From Rotaria sp. Silwood1 (Eukaryota > Rotifera > Eurotatoria > Philodinida > Philodinidae): a stretch of DNA of 64,000 nucleotides. The position numbers were made by a program, and so were the translations under genes. The stretch lies in assembly GCA_905250075.1 (NCBI GenBank), contig CAJNOP010000307.1:1-64000 (forward strand), in the 5' to 3' direction. Below, piece by piece: positions 35,701 to 48,800 of this stretch. The notes beneath the pieces were generated by a model. The model worked only from the letters and a program-made list of their open reading frames with translations. It was not told the DNA's origin and ran no database searches. Within the stretch, counting starts at the first letter, position 1. The number at the start of each line of letters is the position of its first letter.

Positions 35701-36323
35701 ATACATCTACTCTTATAATTAGTTAGTCTGTATGAAAAACTGAAATAATCAAGATATTCTGCATTAGACCAGCCTTCTATTCAAAGCTATAGCTAATCAT
35801 AATGATAGGCAAAATATTCGAGCTATTGAATCTATTGTTGAGCGCAACGTCTCAAAATACTAATGTATTATTCTTTCTTATTATTGATTATTTTCTTTAT
35901 ATTTTATAAAGATTCTTCGTGCAACAGGTAAACCATATCATGCTCAATGTTTTTCTTGTATGACTTGTCAAAAATGTCTTGATGGTATACCATTTACTGT
36001 TGATGCTACTATGCAAATACATTGTATTGATTGTTTTCATGAAAAATTTGCACCACGTTGTTATGTATGTCATCGACCAATATTACCAGCATCTGGTGAA
36101 GAAGAAACAATTCGTATAATTGCATTTGATCGAAGTTATCATATTGATTGTTATCGATGTGAAGTAAGTTTATATTTATTATTTAAAAAAATTAATTTTG
36201 TTTTTTTTTAAGAATTGTAATATACAATTCTCAACAGAAGAAGGTTGTTATCCAATAGATGATCATGTTTTTTGTTTACAATGTAATCGAAAATATTTAA
36301 TATCAATACTTGGTCATTCTTAA
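32729..36323 (+). CDS. zyx: Zyxin/LPP/TRIP6-family LIM-domain protein
   Basis: A focal-adhesion and actin-associated adaptor of the zyxin family, which also shuttles to the nucleus. Exons: 32729-~32980, ~33403-33513, 33612-33925, 33986-34262, 34334-34503, 34558-34605, 35912-36163 and 36213-36323. The N-terminal ~300 residues are disordered, rich in Ser, Asn and Pro. Three C-terminal LIM zinc-binding domains follow: CARCNIEIIGEENGLIAMDR with CFTCTMCGCRLRG; then CVSCGLPITDR joined to ILRATGKPYHAQCF and GIPFTVDATMQIHCIDCFHE; then CYVCHRPILPASGEEETIRI to NCNIQFSTEEGCYPIDDHVF. GIPFTVDAT, HEKFAPRC and the EETIRI-type stretch are diagnostic of zyxin/LPP. Exon 1's donor is uncertain (GTGATT at about 32981 gives the right phase). 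Intron 6 (34606-35911) contains a 604-bp foldback element. Confidence 0.92.
34897..35500. mobile_element. Long foldback element in a zyxin-gene intron
   Basis: Two nearly identical inverted arms of about 285 bp (34897-~35180 and ~35215-35500) surround a loop of about 35 nt. The ends are GGTCCCCAAGTGTGAGTCTC and its reverse complement. By eye the arms differ at only a few positions, so insertion is recent or the arms are kept alike by conversion. No clear target duplication: the flanks are an A-run on the left and TTCCCTCG on the right. No coding capacity. RNA from this intron should form a very long hairpin. Confidence 0.85.
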
Positions 36324-37479
36324 ATTATTTATTTATTTCAAACAAGAAATATTTTATTTTATATATACATTTATATTCTATTTTCAACATAGATCGATTT
36401 AATGTTGAATATTTTTGTGATTCTTCTTCTTCTTGTTCTATTTTTTAGTATTTTGTCCTTTGTATTCATGTATAAGAGTATGTAGAAAACATATATAAAA
36501 TGTGTTTTGTTGAAAAACAAAAAAAAAAGAATTTTAGTGGTGACTTCGTTTTTTTTTTTTTTTAATAATCTTTCAACCCCATTTTTTTAATCTTGTATTT
36601 ATATTATATTTGTGATTTTAATCTGAACAAAATATGAATTTATATAGATGACTGTTTAAAAAAAAAAAAAATGAAGATTTTTTTGTAATTATTAATAAAA
36701 AAAAATAAAATTGAAAACAGAATAATATTTAATTTTTTTCAAATCTATACAAATATTTTATGCATATTAATTTTTTGGCTAATTTATAGATATCGTATTG
36801 CTTTATTGAAAGACAATAAAGATAAAAGTATATTGTACCTATGACCCAGAAGAACAGAATAATACATTAATAGTATGGTTATATAAATTACATACAATCA
36901 TCAAACAAAGAAAGGAACAAAATTTTGATAAGATTCTGCCAACTGCAAGAGATATAATATTGATAAATGCGAATGTAATACAGCTAGTTCGAGATAAAAA
37001 AAATAAATAAATTCAAGTCATTATTTAATATCTCGTTAGGATGTAGATTAATGAGAAAAAAAACGCACATCTACATCTCAAAATAGATTTATAGGTCGAA
37101 AAAAGCAGTACAAACAAAAGCGATAAAACTTGTTTGTACTTATTGTTTTCAACTTGAATATAGCCTTCTTTTTTTTTGTGAACATAGACATCTATTGTTA
37201 TTTTAACTTTTAATTATAATAAATGTTTTCTACAAATATATATCAAGGAAAATATCATTAGATTTTAGAATTAAAGACAAAGTAACTATAGGATAGTATC
37301 TAAAAATTCGACCAGAAAGTCAATCCAACAACAAATCAGATTTCGATATTTTTTTCCTTTTTCGTACTGCAAATGAGTGAAAATTTGAGCAATTTATTAA
37401 CTTAAAAATAATTTAGTTGTAATAAAAATTCATCTATACATGTATCAATCATTATGATATTTAGCATCGGTACTGTGTT
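36324..37479. other. AT-rich spacer downstream of the LIM gene
   Basis: Holds the LIM gene's 3' untranslated region (AATAAA-type signals at about 36700) and long A and T runs. No gene recognised. Confidence 0.5.
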
Positions 37480-37720
37480 CAATGTCAGCGTTAACTAGTG
37501 AACTACATCAAGTTTGAATATACAGTAAATAAAAACTTTACACCAACATTAAAATCTTTTTGTTTTAAATATATATATATTTGACCAAGAAGTCCTCCAA
37601 ATACATCATTTGAAAGTTGGAGGACTGTTCCGTCGAACCCATATTTTAAAAAAGAGTTTGATTTTAATGTAAAATTTTTGTTTAATCAAATCCGATGCAG
37701 TTCACTAGCGTCAATCCAAC
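37480..37720. mobile_element. Degenerate foldback MITE
   Basis: Imperfect terminal inverted repeats: CTAGTGAACTACATCAAG on the left and, reverse-complemented, CTAGTGAACTGCATCGGA on the right. A nested hairpin (TCCTCCAAATAC ... GTTGGAGGA) lies in the centre. Ends and target duplication are not clear. Confidence 0.5.
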
Positions 37721-37727
37721 ATACACT

Positions 37728-38050
37728 TACAACGGAACCTTTTATATTGGTCATCAAGAAGATTGACCATATTCGGATCAAATAAAAGCTCTCTCCACTA
37801 TTGTAAGGACAAAACATAGTGTTGTTCCGGTCGATTAGAGGGTTCTTTTTCATATGATCCGAACAATAATGGAGTCAACCTTTCCTACTTCATTTTTTAT
37901 GCCTAAATTCTACATACCTTGAAATTTAAGTAACTTTCTATGGGCACGTAAGATTTTAAATTTCGTAGTTTAGTGGTGAGAGCTTTTATTTGACCCGAAT
38001 CTATTCAATCTTCTTGATAATCAATACAAACGATTCCATTGTTAGTGAAA
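37728..38050. mobile_element. Second foldback MITE
   Basis: About 75 bp of inverted repeat: left arm ACTTACAACGGAACC... with ATCAAGAAGATTGA and TCAAATAAAAGCTCTC. The same blocks appear in reverse complement in the right arm at 37975-38050. The central part is unique. No coding capacity; no certain target duplication. Confidence 0.62.
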
Positions 38051-38509
38051 GACATGAAATAGATTCTGAATCAATTGCTTTTTTATAAAAATTGAAATGA
38101 TCTGTTTTTCTTTTTATGTTGTTGTTTATAGAAGGAACTCAATAGTATATTTTTTCATATAAATTTGCAAATAGTACAAGGACTGTAAAAGTATTCAACC
38201 TGATGTCGATTACTGAAAGTCGTATTTATGCAGAATTACAACTATAGATATTCATCTCTATCAAAAAGATTTAATGGCAATGTAAAAAAAAAAAAAAAGG
38301 CAGACAATCAGTTTTTACAAGTATGAAAAATCTAACATATGTTCGAATTCTTGTTTATTTACATGATGAAGAGCATCAATAGAAACAAAGCGAAAACAAA
38401 TCTATAAAATCTAATCAATAAATACAAAATAAAGTATACAATATAAATAAGAAAAAATCACACACACATATATATATTTCATCGAAATTTTTAATTAAAC
38501 AAGATAAAA

Positions 38510-39021
38510 TTACATTTGATCATAATCTTCATCGTTAATATTTTCTTTATTTGATTGTCCACTATTAATTTTTGAATCTGATAATTGATTTTTTTTATTT
38601 TTTCCTGTATTAGATGATTGACTTTTTCTATTTTTTTCTTCTCTATATGCAACCATTTTTTCATGATATTCATTTTGACTTGTTTGATATTGATTTTGAT
38701 ATCGACGTTTTGTCTAATAATACAAAACAAAAAAAATAATATTTTATTCAATTCAATTGTTTTTTTTTTATTTAACTTACAGCATCATCACTATGACGCC
38801 ACATTTCACCTAATTTTTTCGAAATTTCTTGAACAGTTAAGTTAGGATTTTGTTTCTTAAATAAAAAAGTTCATATTTAAAAGAGAGTTTTTTTTTTGAA
38901 TTTTTCTAATTACCTTAACTTCTTCACGATTATCAGAGAAAAACATTTGCCAAGCTGTTTTAACTCTTTTTGGTGCATTTGGATCTTGACGACGATTTTT
39001 TTGACTTGAACGACGAGCCAT
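38510..39021 (-). CDS. HMG-box DNA-binding protein
   Basis: A small (about 128 residues) chromatin protein with a single HMG box that bends DNA non-specifically. Exons on the minus strand are 38914-39021, 38781-38855 and 38510-38713. Residues ~13-80 are the HMG box: DPNAPKRVKTAWQMFFSDNR, then PNLTVQEISKKLGEMW, then NEYHEKMVAYREEKNRK. The order and the PNAPKR and W/F core residues are typical. A Ser/Asn/Lys-rich tail ends in an acidic ENINDEDYDQM, recalling the acidic tail of HMGB proteins. Introns are short. Which HMGB or Nhp6-like orthologue it is cannot be told. Confidence 0.9.
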
Positions 39022-39411
39022 TTTTTATTATTATAGAATTATATAAAATACTAACAAAATAAAATAAATTTTTTATTTAATACTATAACATTCTATGTCC
39101 TTACTTGAACTTGTTATCGATGGATATGAATTAAAACTAAGAAATGTATAAGTTTTTATAGGGCTATGATATTTTCGTCCGTTCGCGAAACAGACGTGTA
39201 TATATATTTGTATTAACCGTTAGATAATAATCGAGGGATTTAAAATACGAACGAAAAATAAAATTAAATGATATCGTTGAAGAAAAGAATTTTATTCTTG
39301 ATTTAAATATAAGCATGCAGAACAACAAAAACTAAATCAAATATACAAGTCACAATATCAAGGTTATATATGAAGAAAAAAAAAACGAATGTTTTAGAAT
39401 GTCTTGTTTAA

Positions 39412-42400
39412 TTATGATGAAAATGTTGGACGTTTGAAAGCATTTTTTAATAGTTTTATTATTGGTAATTCAATAAAAAGAAAAGTAAAGAATGATAAAA
39501 TATATGCAATGATTATATGAATAATAGAATCATATAACTAAAAATACAAAAAATAAAAATTTATTTATTATTTTATATGTTTATAATACATACAATATTA
39601 GCCATGGTATAATGAGTAGGTTGATCACGACTAATATAATTAACAAAAATAACTAATGCATGCCAAAGATAAGCACCATAAGTTAATTTTCCCAATGAAT
39701 CAAAGAATCGATGACTAAGTAACTTATTGGCTATTCCTATTAAATAAAATCTCATATATATATAAATATTAATAGAAAAATGAACTAACCTCCTTGTCCA
39801 ATGAAACAAGCTATTATAATTATACTTAATCCAATAGACCATCCAAGTCTTGATAAAGTAAGAAATGCAATACGTTCTGATCGATTTAATGAATGTCCAT
39901 TATAATCTCCATATGTACCAAATATACACAATGCTAAAATAAATAAAGCAATAAGCCAAGCTAAAATTTGTTTTATTAGATTTAATCGTGTAGATTGTCG
40001 TTGTGGTAAAAGTGAATTCCATGATATTGTATTTGAACGTTTATATAGTTCATAAATAGTATAACCAAGTATTAAACCAATAGCATATGGAGCAATACGA
40101 CACCATGGTTTAACATAAACATCATTCGTATAATTATGACTTGTATTTGACCAATTAGATCTATTTGAATATAAATCACTTAAAATTCCATGATCATAAT
40201 TATTTTTTGATACAATTACTGATGTTGTTATAATATCAACTAGAATAAAACCAGTGGCTACAAGCATTCCAAAAGCCCAATTCCTAAACAAAATAAATAA
40301 TTGAATAAAGTCTAATATTAGAAATTAATAAAGATAATAAAAAAAACAAAAACAAAATGACGTATATCCGTTGAGCGATACAACTCTGAACATAAAAGGT
40401 CGTTCCTTCTTATGAGTAATTCCTATACATGTTAACACAATACAGATAAGTAATCGAAGACACACATAACTGGTAATGATTTATCGAAAGTTATTCGATT
40501 GCTAACATCATAATCATTATTTAAAAGATCTTACCATGCAGTAGTCAATAAAAATAATGGTGAAATCCAATGAAATTGCATATTTACTGCTACAAACCAT
40601 GTTATCTAAAAATACAATTTATTGATTAATAATAAGAATATGAAAAAAAAAAACAAATTTTTATCTTTTACCGTCATACAACTATCACGCAGATCAAAAA
40701 AATTATTTATATAAAGTAAATTACGCCACCAAGTACGTCGACATGTTGATGTTTCAATACCATTAATTGGATAAATAGGACCATATTGACCAAGATATGG
40801 TGAAAGAGTTATATAGATAAGTAAAATAATAGCATAAAATATTGTATATCTTAAATAACGATAAATATAATGATTAAGAAGAAATTTTAATGTTGAAAAT
40901 GGTTCATTTTCAGTTTTTGATATAAAAAATATGAATGCAGTAAGTAAACCACTAAAATAAAATATAATCAATTTGATATAAAAAAAACAAAACAAATTCA
41001 AATTTACCTTAAAACAAAAAATGAATCAATACTAAATATAGCTTGTACAATAATTTGAAACCAAACTTGACGTGACCAATTAAAAATAGATCTTACATTA
41101 TCTAAATAATAATTACATTTAAAAAAAAAATATGAAAATTTCTACGAGCATATGAGCTAAAAAAATCAAATGAATACTCAAATTTTACTTACAAAAAATA
41201 AATTATTTTCTATGAAGGAAGATTTGGAGGATATGTTTAACAAAAAAAAACAGTCCTATACAAACTTACCCGAATAATAAGCAGCAAATAAAAATGTATG
41301 ACCAAGAATAATCCACCAAAGTGAAAGAACACGAATACCATTTAAAAAAGCAAGATTTTTTGGTTGATTTTCACGTTTTAATATACGATAATTATGAATT
41401 AATGAACAACAACTAATAAAATGTTGTGCCACTATTAATAATCAACATAATAAGAAAAAAAAACAACAAAAAAAAAGAATTTTACCTGAATCAACAGCTT
41501 TTCGTGGTCGTGAAATTAATGGTGTAACTTCATCATGTTCATCAATCGGATTTTCTGATTGAGACGTAGTAACTGTTGTTATTAATGCTTCAGTTGTTGT
41601 TATTGTTTGACTATCGATTGGTTCATAAGCTGTCGTAGTCGTATGATCTATTTTTAAATCATGTTCATGACCATATGCAATATGCATTCCAGTAGCAACA
41701 AAAATAAGAAAAGCCATTAAAGTTAAAAGTACACTAAAATAACAAAATAAATGAAAAAGAACAAGAAGAAAATTTTTACATTGTAAATATTGCTTTTGTG
41801 TCATATGAACGTTGATCAATACAATGAATACTATCATTTGATAACGGAATATATCTACTAATAAATGGAATTCGAATAATACCTAAAAATTTCATAAGAG
41901 ATACACAATACAAAAAAAAATAGGAAATATTGTTTTGTAATCACTATGTTTACATACGTTTATTAATATTAGTCAAAATATCATTTGCATTACAACTTTG
42001 TGGTACACAAATACCATAAATAGGTCGAATACTGCTTTTATAATCATTATTAATAACACATGTACGTGTTCGAAATGGTTGTTCAACAATACTATTATTT
42101 AAACCACGTAAATGATGTCCACATTCATATACAGAACCAATCCAATAGATATTTCCTTGCATTACTCCACTAGGAAATTTACCCCAAGCATCCAATGCTA
42201 AAATAAATCAACAAGAATTTATTTTAAAATAAAAAAAAAAAGAAAGAAAATTTACTTTTCAATGCCCATATTTGTCTTGTATTTAAATCTTTTATTAATA
42301 AATGAATATCTCGACTACAATTTGATTCATTAGCATCAATTATAAGATCTTGATTTAACCATGGATATGTTTCATTAAATTCAATATTAGAATTAATAAT

Positions 42401-42538
42401 ATTTTCTTCTATAAATCTACCATGAGAAATAATATTTGGAATAATATTAATAAATGATAATGATAATTGTTCTGCTTTAATACCAATTTGTAAAATAAGT
42501 ATAAGATATATTATAGAAGAATATATTATAAATTTCAT
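39412..42538 (-). CDS. NRF-6-like membrane acyltransferase-3 family protein
   Basis: Related to nematode nose-resistant-to-fluoxetine proteins: an extracellular NRF domain plus a multi-pass acyltransferase-3 domain, implicated in lipid/xenobiotic handling in epithelia. About 11 exons, including 42256-42538, 41958-42197, 41780-41882, 41486-41733, ~41273-41435, ~40670-40961, ~39790-40282, ~39593-39738 and 39412-39540. The ATG at 42538 gives a signal peptide (MKFIIYSSIIYLILILQIGI). The NRF domain has LDAWGKFPSGVMQGNIYWIG, YECGHHLRG, IYGICVPQSC with paired cysteines. The acyltransferase part starts FLNGIRVLSLWWIILGHT (the His of the family active site) and continues through about ten hydrophobic helices to YILSFFTFLFIELPIIKLLK. 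An earlier in-frame ATG exists (about 42634) but lacks a better signal. Substrate unknown. Confidence 0.88.
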
Positions 42539-43352
42539 TTTTGTTTGTTTGTTTGTTTTTAATTTATCTACAAACAGTAAAAATATTAGTATGAAACTCA
42601 TCTTTTTATAGTACATATATGAGTTATGACTCATCGAATGTTTTTTTTTGTAAGTTAGAAGATTAATGAAGCAGAACGCACTAAGTTATACTTTTTATCA
42701 TCGTACAAGTCACGGACATTTATTTTTAACTTTGTTTACTGAAAAAATTTTAATAGTTTTTTTTTTGTTTTTGAAATATTTAAATTATTCTTAATATTTA
42801 AAATAAATAAATTCATTGATATATAAACTAATGAACGTTATTTTAAACACTTTCAAACATAAGAAGATTTAAAAAAATGATGTCAACTTTTTTCTAATGT
42901 GAATATTATCTTTCATCCAAAAGAATAATTTTGTTGTAATATGAAACTTCATTTACTTTCTTTTTCAATCCTTTCAGTTCTTTTCATTTCGACAATCATA
43001 AGATCCCAAACGAACAGAAGAAGACTAACAAAAAGAAAAAAAAAATTCACGTCTTTACATCAATGTTTATGTCATATATATATTCATTAGGACTTCAATT
43101 TTCAAGTAATGTTTTAATTTTTCTTTTTTTTAAATATACACAATAATGCTCAAAGAAAATAGAAAACGAGAAATTAAAAATAAATCAGTTCTATCAAGAT
43201 GTATTTTTACATATAAAATAAGAGTATTTTCGAAAGAAAAATATATGAAAGAATAAGTAAAAATTTCAACAAGGAAACCTATAAATTTCTATTTTAGCAG
43301 ATATACATATAGTTTTTATTTTCGTAAAAAGAAAATAAGTTATTTATTTTAG
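42539..43352. other. Spacer between divergent NRF-like and Fringe-like genes
   Basis: About 800 bp, AT-rich. A 50-codon frame from ATG at about 42941 encodes a signal-peptide-like start followed by a basic stretch. Another ATG frame starts near 43146. Either could be a 5' exon of the Fringe-like gene, but neither can be proven. Confidence 0.35.
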
Positions 43353-44356
43353 GAAAGAATTTCTATTCATATTATTCTTGTTATAATTATTATCGTTATA
43401 TTCGTCAACGATTAAATTTATTTATTATTTATTTAATAATATACTTGTTTTTATTTTCTATACTAATCTATTATCATTCATTAATATCATTAAAAACAAC
43501 TCAAATTGAATTTCAATCATTTTCATCTAATCGAATAATGTATGTTATACGAACAAGTTCAAAATTTTATGAAAATCGTTTAATATATTCTCTTCAAACA
43601 TGGATATCATTAGTTACTGAACATGTTTATTTTATTACAGATAAAATTCTACCAAATATATCATATAATCATATGATTTTAACTGAAAATTTATGTGGTG
43701 ATGAAAAACATTCAATGAAAATATTATGTTGTAAAACAGCACATGATTTTATATTTTTTCATCGTTATATTAAAAATTATGATTGGTTTTGTCATTTTGA
43801 TGATGATCAATATGTTAATATAAATAATTTAGAAAAATATTTATCTACATTAAATTTTAATCAACCATATTATATTGGACGTAATTCATGGTTAAAAGCA
43901 CTTAATCGTTTAAAACAACCATATCCATATCCATTTTGGTTTGCTACATTAGGTGCTGGTGTATGTTTATCAAAATATTTAGTTTATCTTCTTCAATCTT
44001 ATACATATAATATTTCACAATTTATTAATGGTTGTATAAAAGAAAATTATCATGATGATATTTATTTAGGTTTTCTTATATCATCTCAACTTAATGTAAC
44101 ATTAACAAAAAATTTTCGTTTTCATTCTCATTTAGAAAAAAATTTTTATAATGATAAAAAAAAATTTTTTAATATATTTACAGAACAAATAACATTTGGT
44201 TTTTATTATCCTTATTATTATCCAAAATTTCTTCCAAATCTTTATGACTCACATTCAGATCTTTGTCGTATACGTACACTTCATTGTCTATTATATCCAT
44301 ATATACTCGAATGTCAAATAAAAATACGTCAATATCTTTTAAATATAACTCAATAG
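43353..44356 (+). CDS. fng: Fringe-type beta-1,3-N-acetylglucosaminyltransferase
   Basis: A Golgi glycosyltransferase (GT31) of the Fringe group, which extends O-fucose on Notch EGF repeats. The frame is open from about 43353 to the stop at 44354-44356. A type II membrane anchor (LNLFIIYLIIYLFLFSILIY) precedes the catalytic domain. The metal-binding DDD is in WFCHFDDDQYVN; WFATLGAGVCLS, the ENYHDDIYLGFLI acidic motif and FHSHLE follow. RTLHCLLYP near the C-terminus is strongly diagnostic of Fringe. No in-frame ATG lies between the upstream stop (about 43325) and the anchor, and TTATTTTAG sits just before 43353. A 5' exon with the start codon must therefore lie upstream, and the first base given is that of the second exon. 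Confidence 0.88.
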
Positions 44357-45891
44357 TTTAAATAAATTTCGAATGTAATTGTTATGTTTGATAAACATTT
44401 CGATCAATACTAATAAAATAAATAAAAAAAAAAAAGAAAATTAATTTAAAAATTTTAATAGATGTCGAAGATTTGAGTCTTACCAAAAGATTTCACAATG
44501 TGTTTGTTTATTTTTTAATATAACTACATCAATGAAAAAAAAAGTGGTCACCATCTTTTTGTTTTGGATAATATTTTGTACATAGCTTTATTGATTATAT
44601 TTGATGCCATAAAATTAATACATTGAGTACAATATAAGTCTACGTATATTCTAGGATTTATTTTTATTTTTTTTTAAATGACATCAATTGCCCAATGTCG
44701 AAAACATTTAATACACATACAAATACGAAGATCTAAGTAGTGTCATTTTAATACACTGTATGTTCTTGCGATCTAAGTAAGTGATTAAAAAAAGAGCAAC
44801 TGACTATTTTGTGGAACTTACATATATTTTCGAAGAAAATAGTGAGTGTAGATTTTAAATTCAAGGTTTCGCGGCTCCCTCTTTATTGGCAGGCTCTCAT
44901 TACAGACTCCCCTCTCTCCGTATTTTGTCATTAGTACAATGAAACTAAAGAAGATATGTGAGTTCCACATTTCAGCACCAAAGGAGCTGCGCTAACAAGC
45001 TTTTTTTTTCCGATTAAGTTGAAAAAACAAACATTTGTAAAATAGTACAAAAAAAAAATCTGTAGTCTAAGTGATTGACAAATCTGTCATAAAGTTGTTT
45101 TTTAAAGCAATAAATACATTACAATAAATCTTAATTAAGAATATTATATACTCTCGATATTCAGCATTTCCTAAGATTAATTAAATGCAAAAATTGGTAT
45201 GAGAGTTATCCTTTTCTTTTCTTTTTTTAGAGCGCATCAGATTCAATATTTTTTTAATCAGCGCATTGGTTGATTAAATTTCGTTTTTTTTTTGAGACTC
45301 GGATCCATACTTCTAAAAAAAGTTGAGTTGATTCGGATCTAAACTAGATCAACAGAAAATTTTATTATGAAATTCAATTTTTCATATATTTAACCTCTAA
45401 ATAAAAACGATCGGATAGATTATCATAGATAAATGAAGTAAAGCGTAAAATATTTACGAAGTGTTAATTTGTTTTTCTATTTCAAATGTATTTAGCAAGT
45501 TAAAACTACGTCATCGAAGATTTTCATTCATCATCATGTATTGAATTCTTTTCTAATTTATCGCAAATTGATAAATAGATAATATACGTTATTACTTTTA
45601 TTCTAAAAATAAAAACAAATGAATATTAAAAAAAAGAAAAGAAGATATTCACAAGTATAGATTTCTATCTTATATCATGTCAAAATATTAATGAAAAAAG
45701 AAAAACATAAACAAATAATTGTAAATATTAAGTGAAATAGCTTGAGTAAAATATTTGTTATAAAAATCAGAAGAAAGAAAAAAGAAAATATATATATATA
45801 TTTGGTTTTATTTATTTCTTTGGTAAACAAAACACAAAACAAAATGGTAGATATCTAAATCTAATGATTGACTATATGATTTATAAGAAAA
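44357..45891. other. Spacer between convergent Fringe-like and IDH3A genes
   Basis: 1.5 kb of AT-rich sequence. No gene recognised. The short stretch 44940-45010 resembles part of 28270-28320. Confidence 0.5.
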
Positions 45892-48800
45892 TCATGATGA
45901 ATCTTTAATACGTCTGCAAATTTCAGATGTATATTCAGAACATTTTGATTTACCACCTAAATCACCTGTGAGTACCTAAATAAACAAAAAATAAAAATAA
46001 AAGTAAGGATAAATTCGAATGTCTAATAACATGTAAAGATTTACAATAAAAATTATTCTAATTATCTTAAAGAAACTCATCGAGCTACTGTACTATTCGG
46101 TAATTAACATCATTGTTTATATAGAACGTTTCTGTCTATTCACATTTGACCACTATGATAAAATATTTTTCTTTCAAAAATGACGTTGTTCACTTTCACA
46201 TTCAACATAAAAACAATTTTTTACTATTGCATTGAGCTTAATTTATCGTCAACATATGTTACTTTTTTTTGACTAATATTTAATCAGCTTTTCTATCAAC
46301 ATAAATGATATATTTGAAATCGGTAGAAAAAAAAAACTAAGTTGATCAATATGCATTGCAAATTCTTTTAATAACTTTTCTTTTCATCGAAAAGTTCAGC
46401 TCGAGGTATCCTCAAATTAAACTCAATACAATAGGGTCATTTTTCAAAGCTTGAAAAAATCTATTGAATGATATATAATTCAAAGGGGGTTGCTGCTTTT
46501 TATAACTTAAGAGAAAGAAAATATATTTTGGTATACTTTCATATACCATTCGATAGAAGAAAGAAATTCCTCTATATAAATATATTGTTACATTAACGAA
46601 GTCTAATTCGACGATTTGAATTGACTATTTGGGAAATAATAAACTCCGTATTTCTTGTGTTTTTGTATATTAAAAAAAATAGAAAATAAATCAAAGTGAA
46701 TCTCAAAATTTATTAATGATCTCTAACTATAGCGATTCGCTTCTTTTATTATCTCTGCTGATGTGTTTAGAAAAATTAAAAGTATTAACAATTTTATGTT
46801 GTTCTAAGCAATAAATTGCAAGGCGAAATATTCGACATTATCGATAATATTCAATCACTTTATATATGTATATCTGAATTGTTTATATGTAAGTAAAAGA
46901 CATACTTGTATTCAGTCACTGATTTGTATTACTCATCTACTAACTATATTAATTGTTAACTAATTATATGAAAAGAAAAATTCAATAATATATATATATG
47001 AACTAGACTTATTCAATGCGGCTTGAAATCTGCCATTATCGCAATGTTTTTCGATAAATCCTTAGAAAAAACTCTTCCATCGTTATGTAATATAAAAACT
47101 TGAAATATGACGATATGTCAATATCAAAATTATTCAGAATTAGAACACTCTCAATATGCTAAAGTATTCTAAAACGATGATTCATAACATCTCAAAGAAC
47201 ATTGTCAACTGAGATAGAACAACAAAACTAAAAAAAACACATTTCATAATTTTAATATCTACATCATAAATTTATCTTTTATTTACTTCTCTGATAAGAA
47301 ACTATTATCTCAACTATGTTGTAAAACTGTCTTACAACTCATGCAAAATATATAATATTAACTGCAAAATGAAAGAAAAGAAATACTATAATGAAATATT
47401 CTCAGTTTTGATATGTACATGCAGTGTTTTATCCAGAGGGGTGACCGGGCGCCCCCCCCCCCCCCCCCCCACCAATTTTTCGCCCCCTCGGAAATTCAAA
47501 TCGTCCCTCCGGAGAAAAAATCCTGAATAAAACACTGTGTATATAACCTGTTTCTTTTTTAGTCTAGTCTAAGAGAAACACAAAAACTCAGCAGATCTTT
47601 TATATTTCGATAGATTCTATTCAGTCAGCATGATTAATTCATTTGAGATGTGATTAAAAAACATAAATTGTTCAACTTATTTTTTCGTATTTATGATTAT
47701 ATAATTTTCATCTTTTTCCAATACTATACAATAATTTCACTAAGTCTAAGAATAAAACATTCTTAATATGTGATAAGATGATTAATAATATAACAAAAGT
47801 CTTTTTTAGACTCAACTAATGACAACTTATATAAAATAATCATAAACAAAAAAAAAGTAATAAACTCTTAAAAATTCTCACGATCGCATAAACAAATATC
47901 TTTTCAGATCCTACATTTTAACGAATCTCCCGAAACAAATAATTATTAAATGCATTAAGAAAAAATAATTCGTTAAAATCGCACTTTTTTTTTATAGAAA
48001 GAGCCATTAGCATGTTATGATAAAATGTTTACATTTCATGAACCATAAAAAAAAATAATTACAAACCTTTCCATCTTTTATTGTACCAAAACAAGCTTTT
48101 TCAATTTGTTCTGCTTTATCAAACATATGTAAATGTCTTAACATCATAACTGCACTTAAAAGTAATGCTGTTGGATTAGCTTTATCTTGTCCAGCAATAT
48201 CAGGTGCTGTACCATGAACAGCTTCAAATATAGCTGCACCATTTTCACCAATATTACCACTTGGTGTTAAACCTAAACCACCAATAAGACCAGCACATAG
48301 ATCACTTAATATATCACCATATAAATTTGGCATAACAAGACAATCGAATTGTGTTGGATCTTGAACCATCTATTTTAGAATTAAATAAATAAAAAAAAAA
48401 CCTATTAAATTTTGCTCTAAATAACTGACCTTTAAACAAACTGTATCAAGATACATTTCTTCAAATTTTATTTCTGGATATTTTTCAGCTACTACACGTG
48501 CACTTTTTAAAAATAAACCATCTGATAGACGCCTAAATGTTTTCAAAGTAAAAAAAAACAAATTGAATAAGAAAAATAATCTACTTCTTACATAATATTT
48601 GCTTTATGAACAACTGTAACTTTTTCTCGTTTATGTTGTTTAGCATAAAGAAATGCATATTCACATACACGTAATGATGCATGTTCAGTTATAAGTTTAA
48701 TACTTTGTACAACACCTGGTACAATTGTATGTTCAATACCTGAATATTCACCTTCAGTATTTTCACGTATTGTAACAAGATCAACATTTGTATAAGGTGT

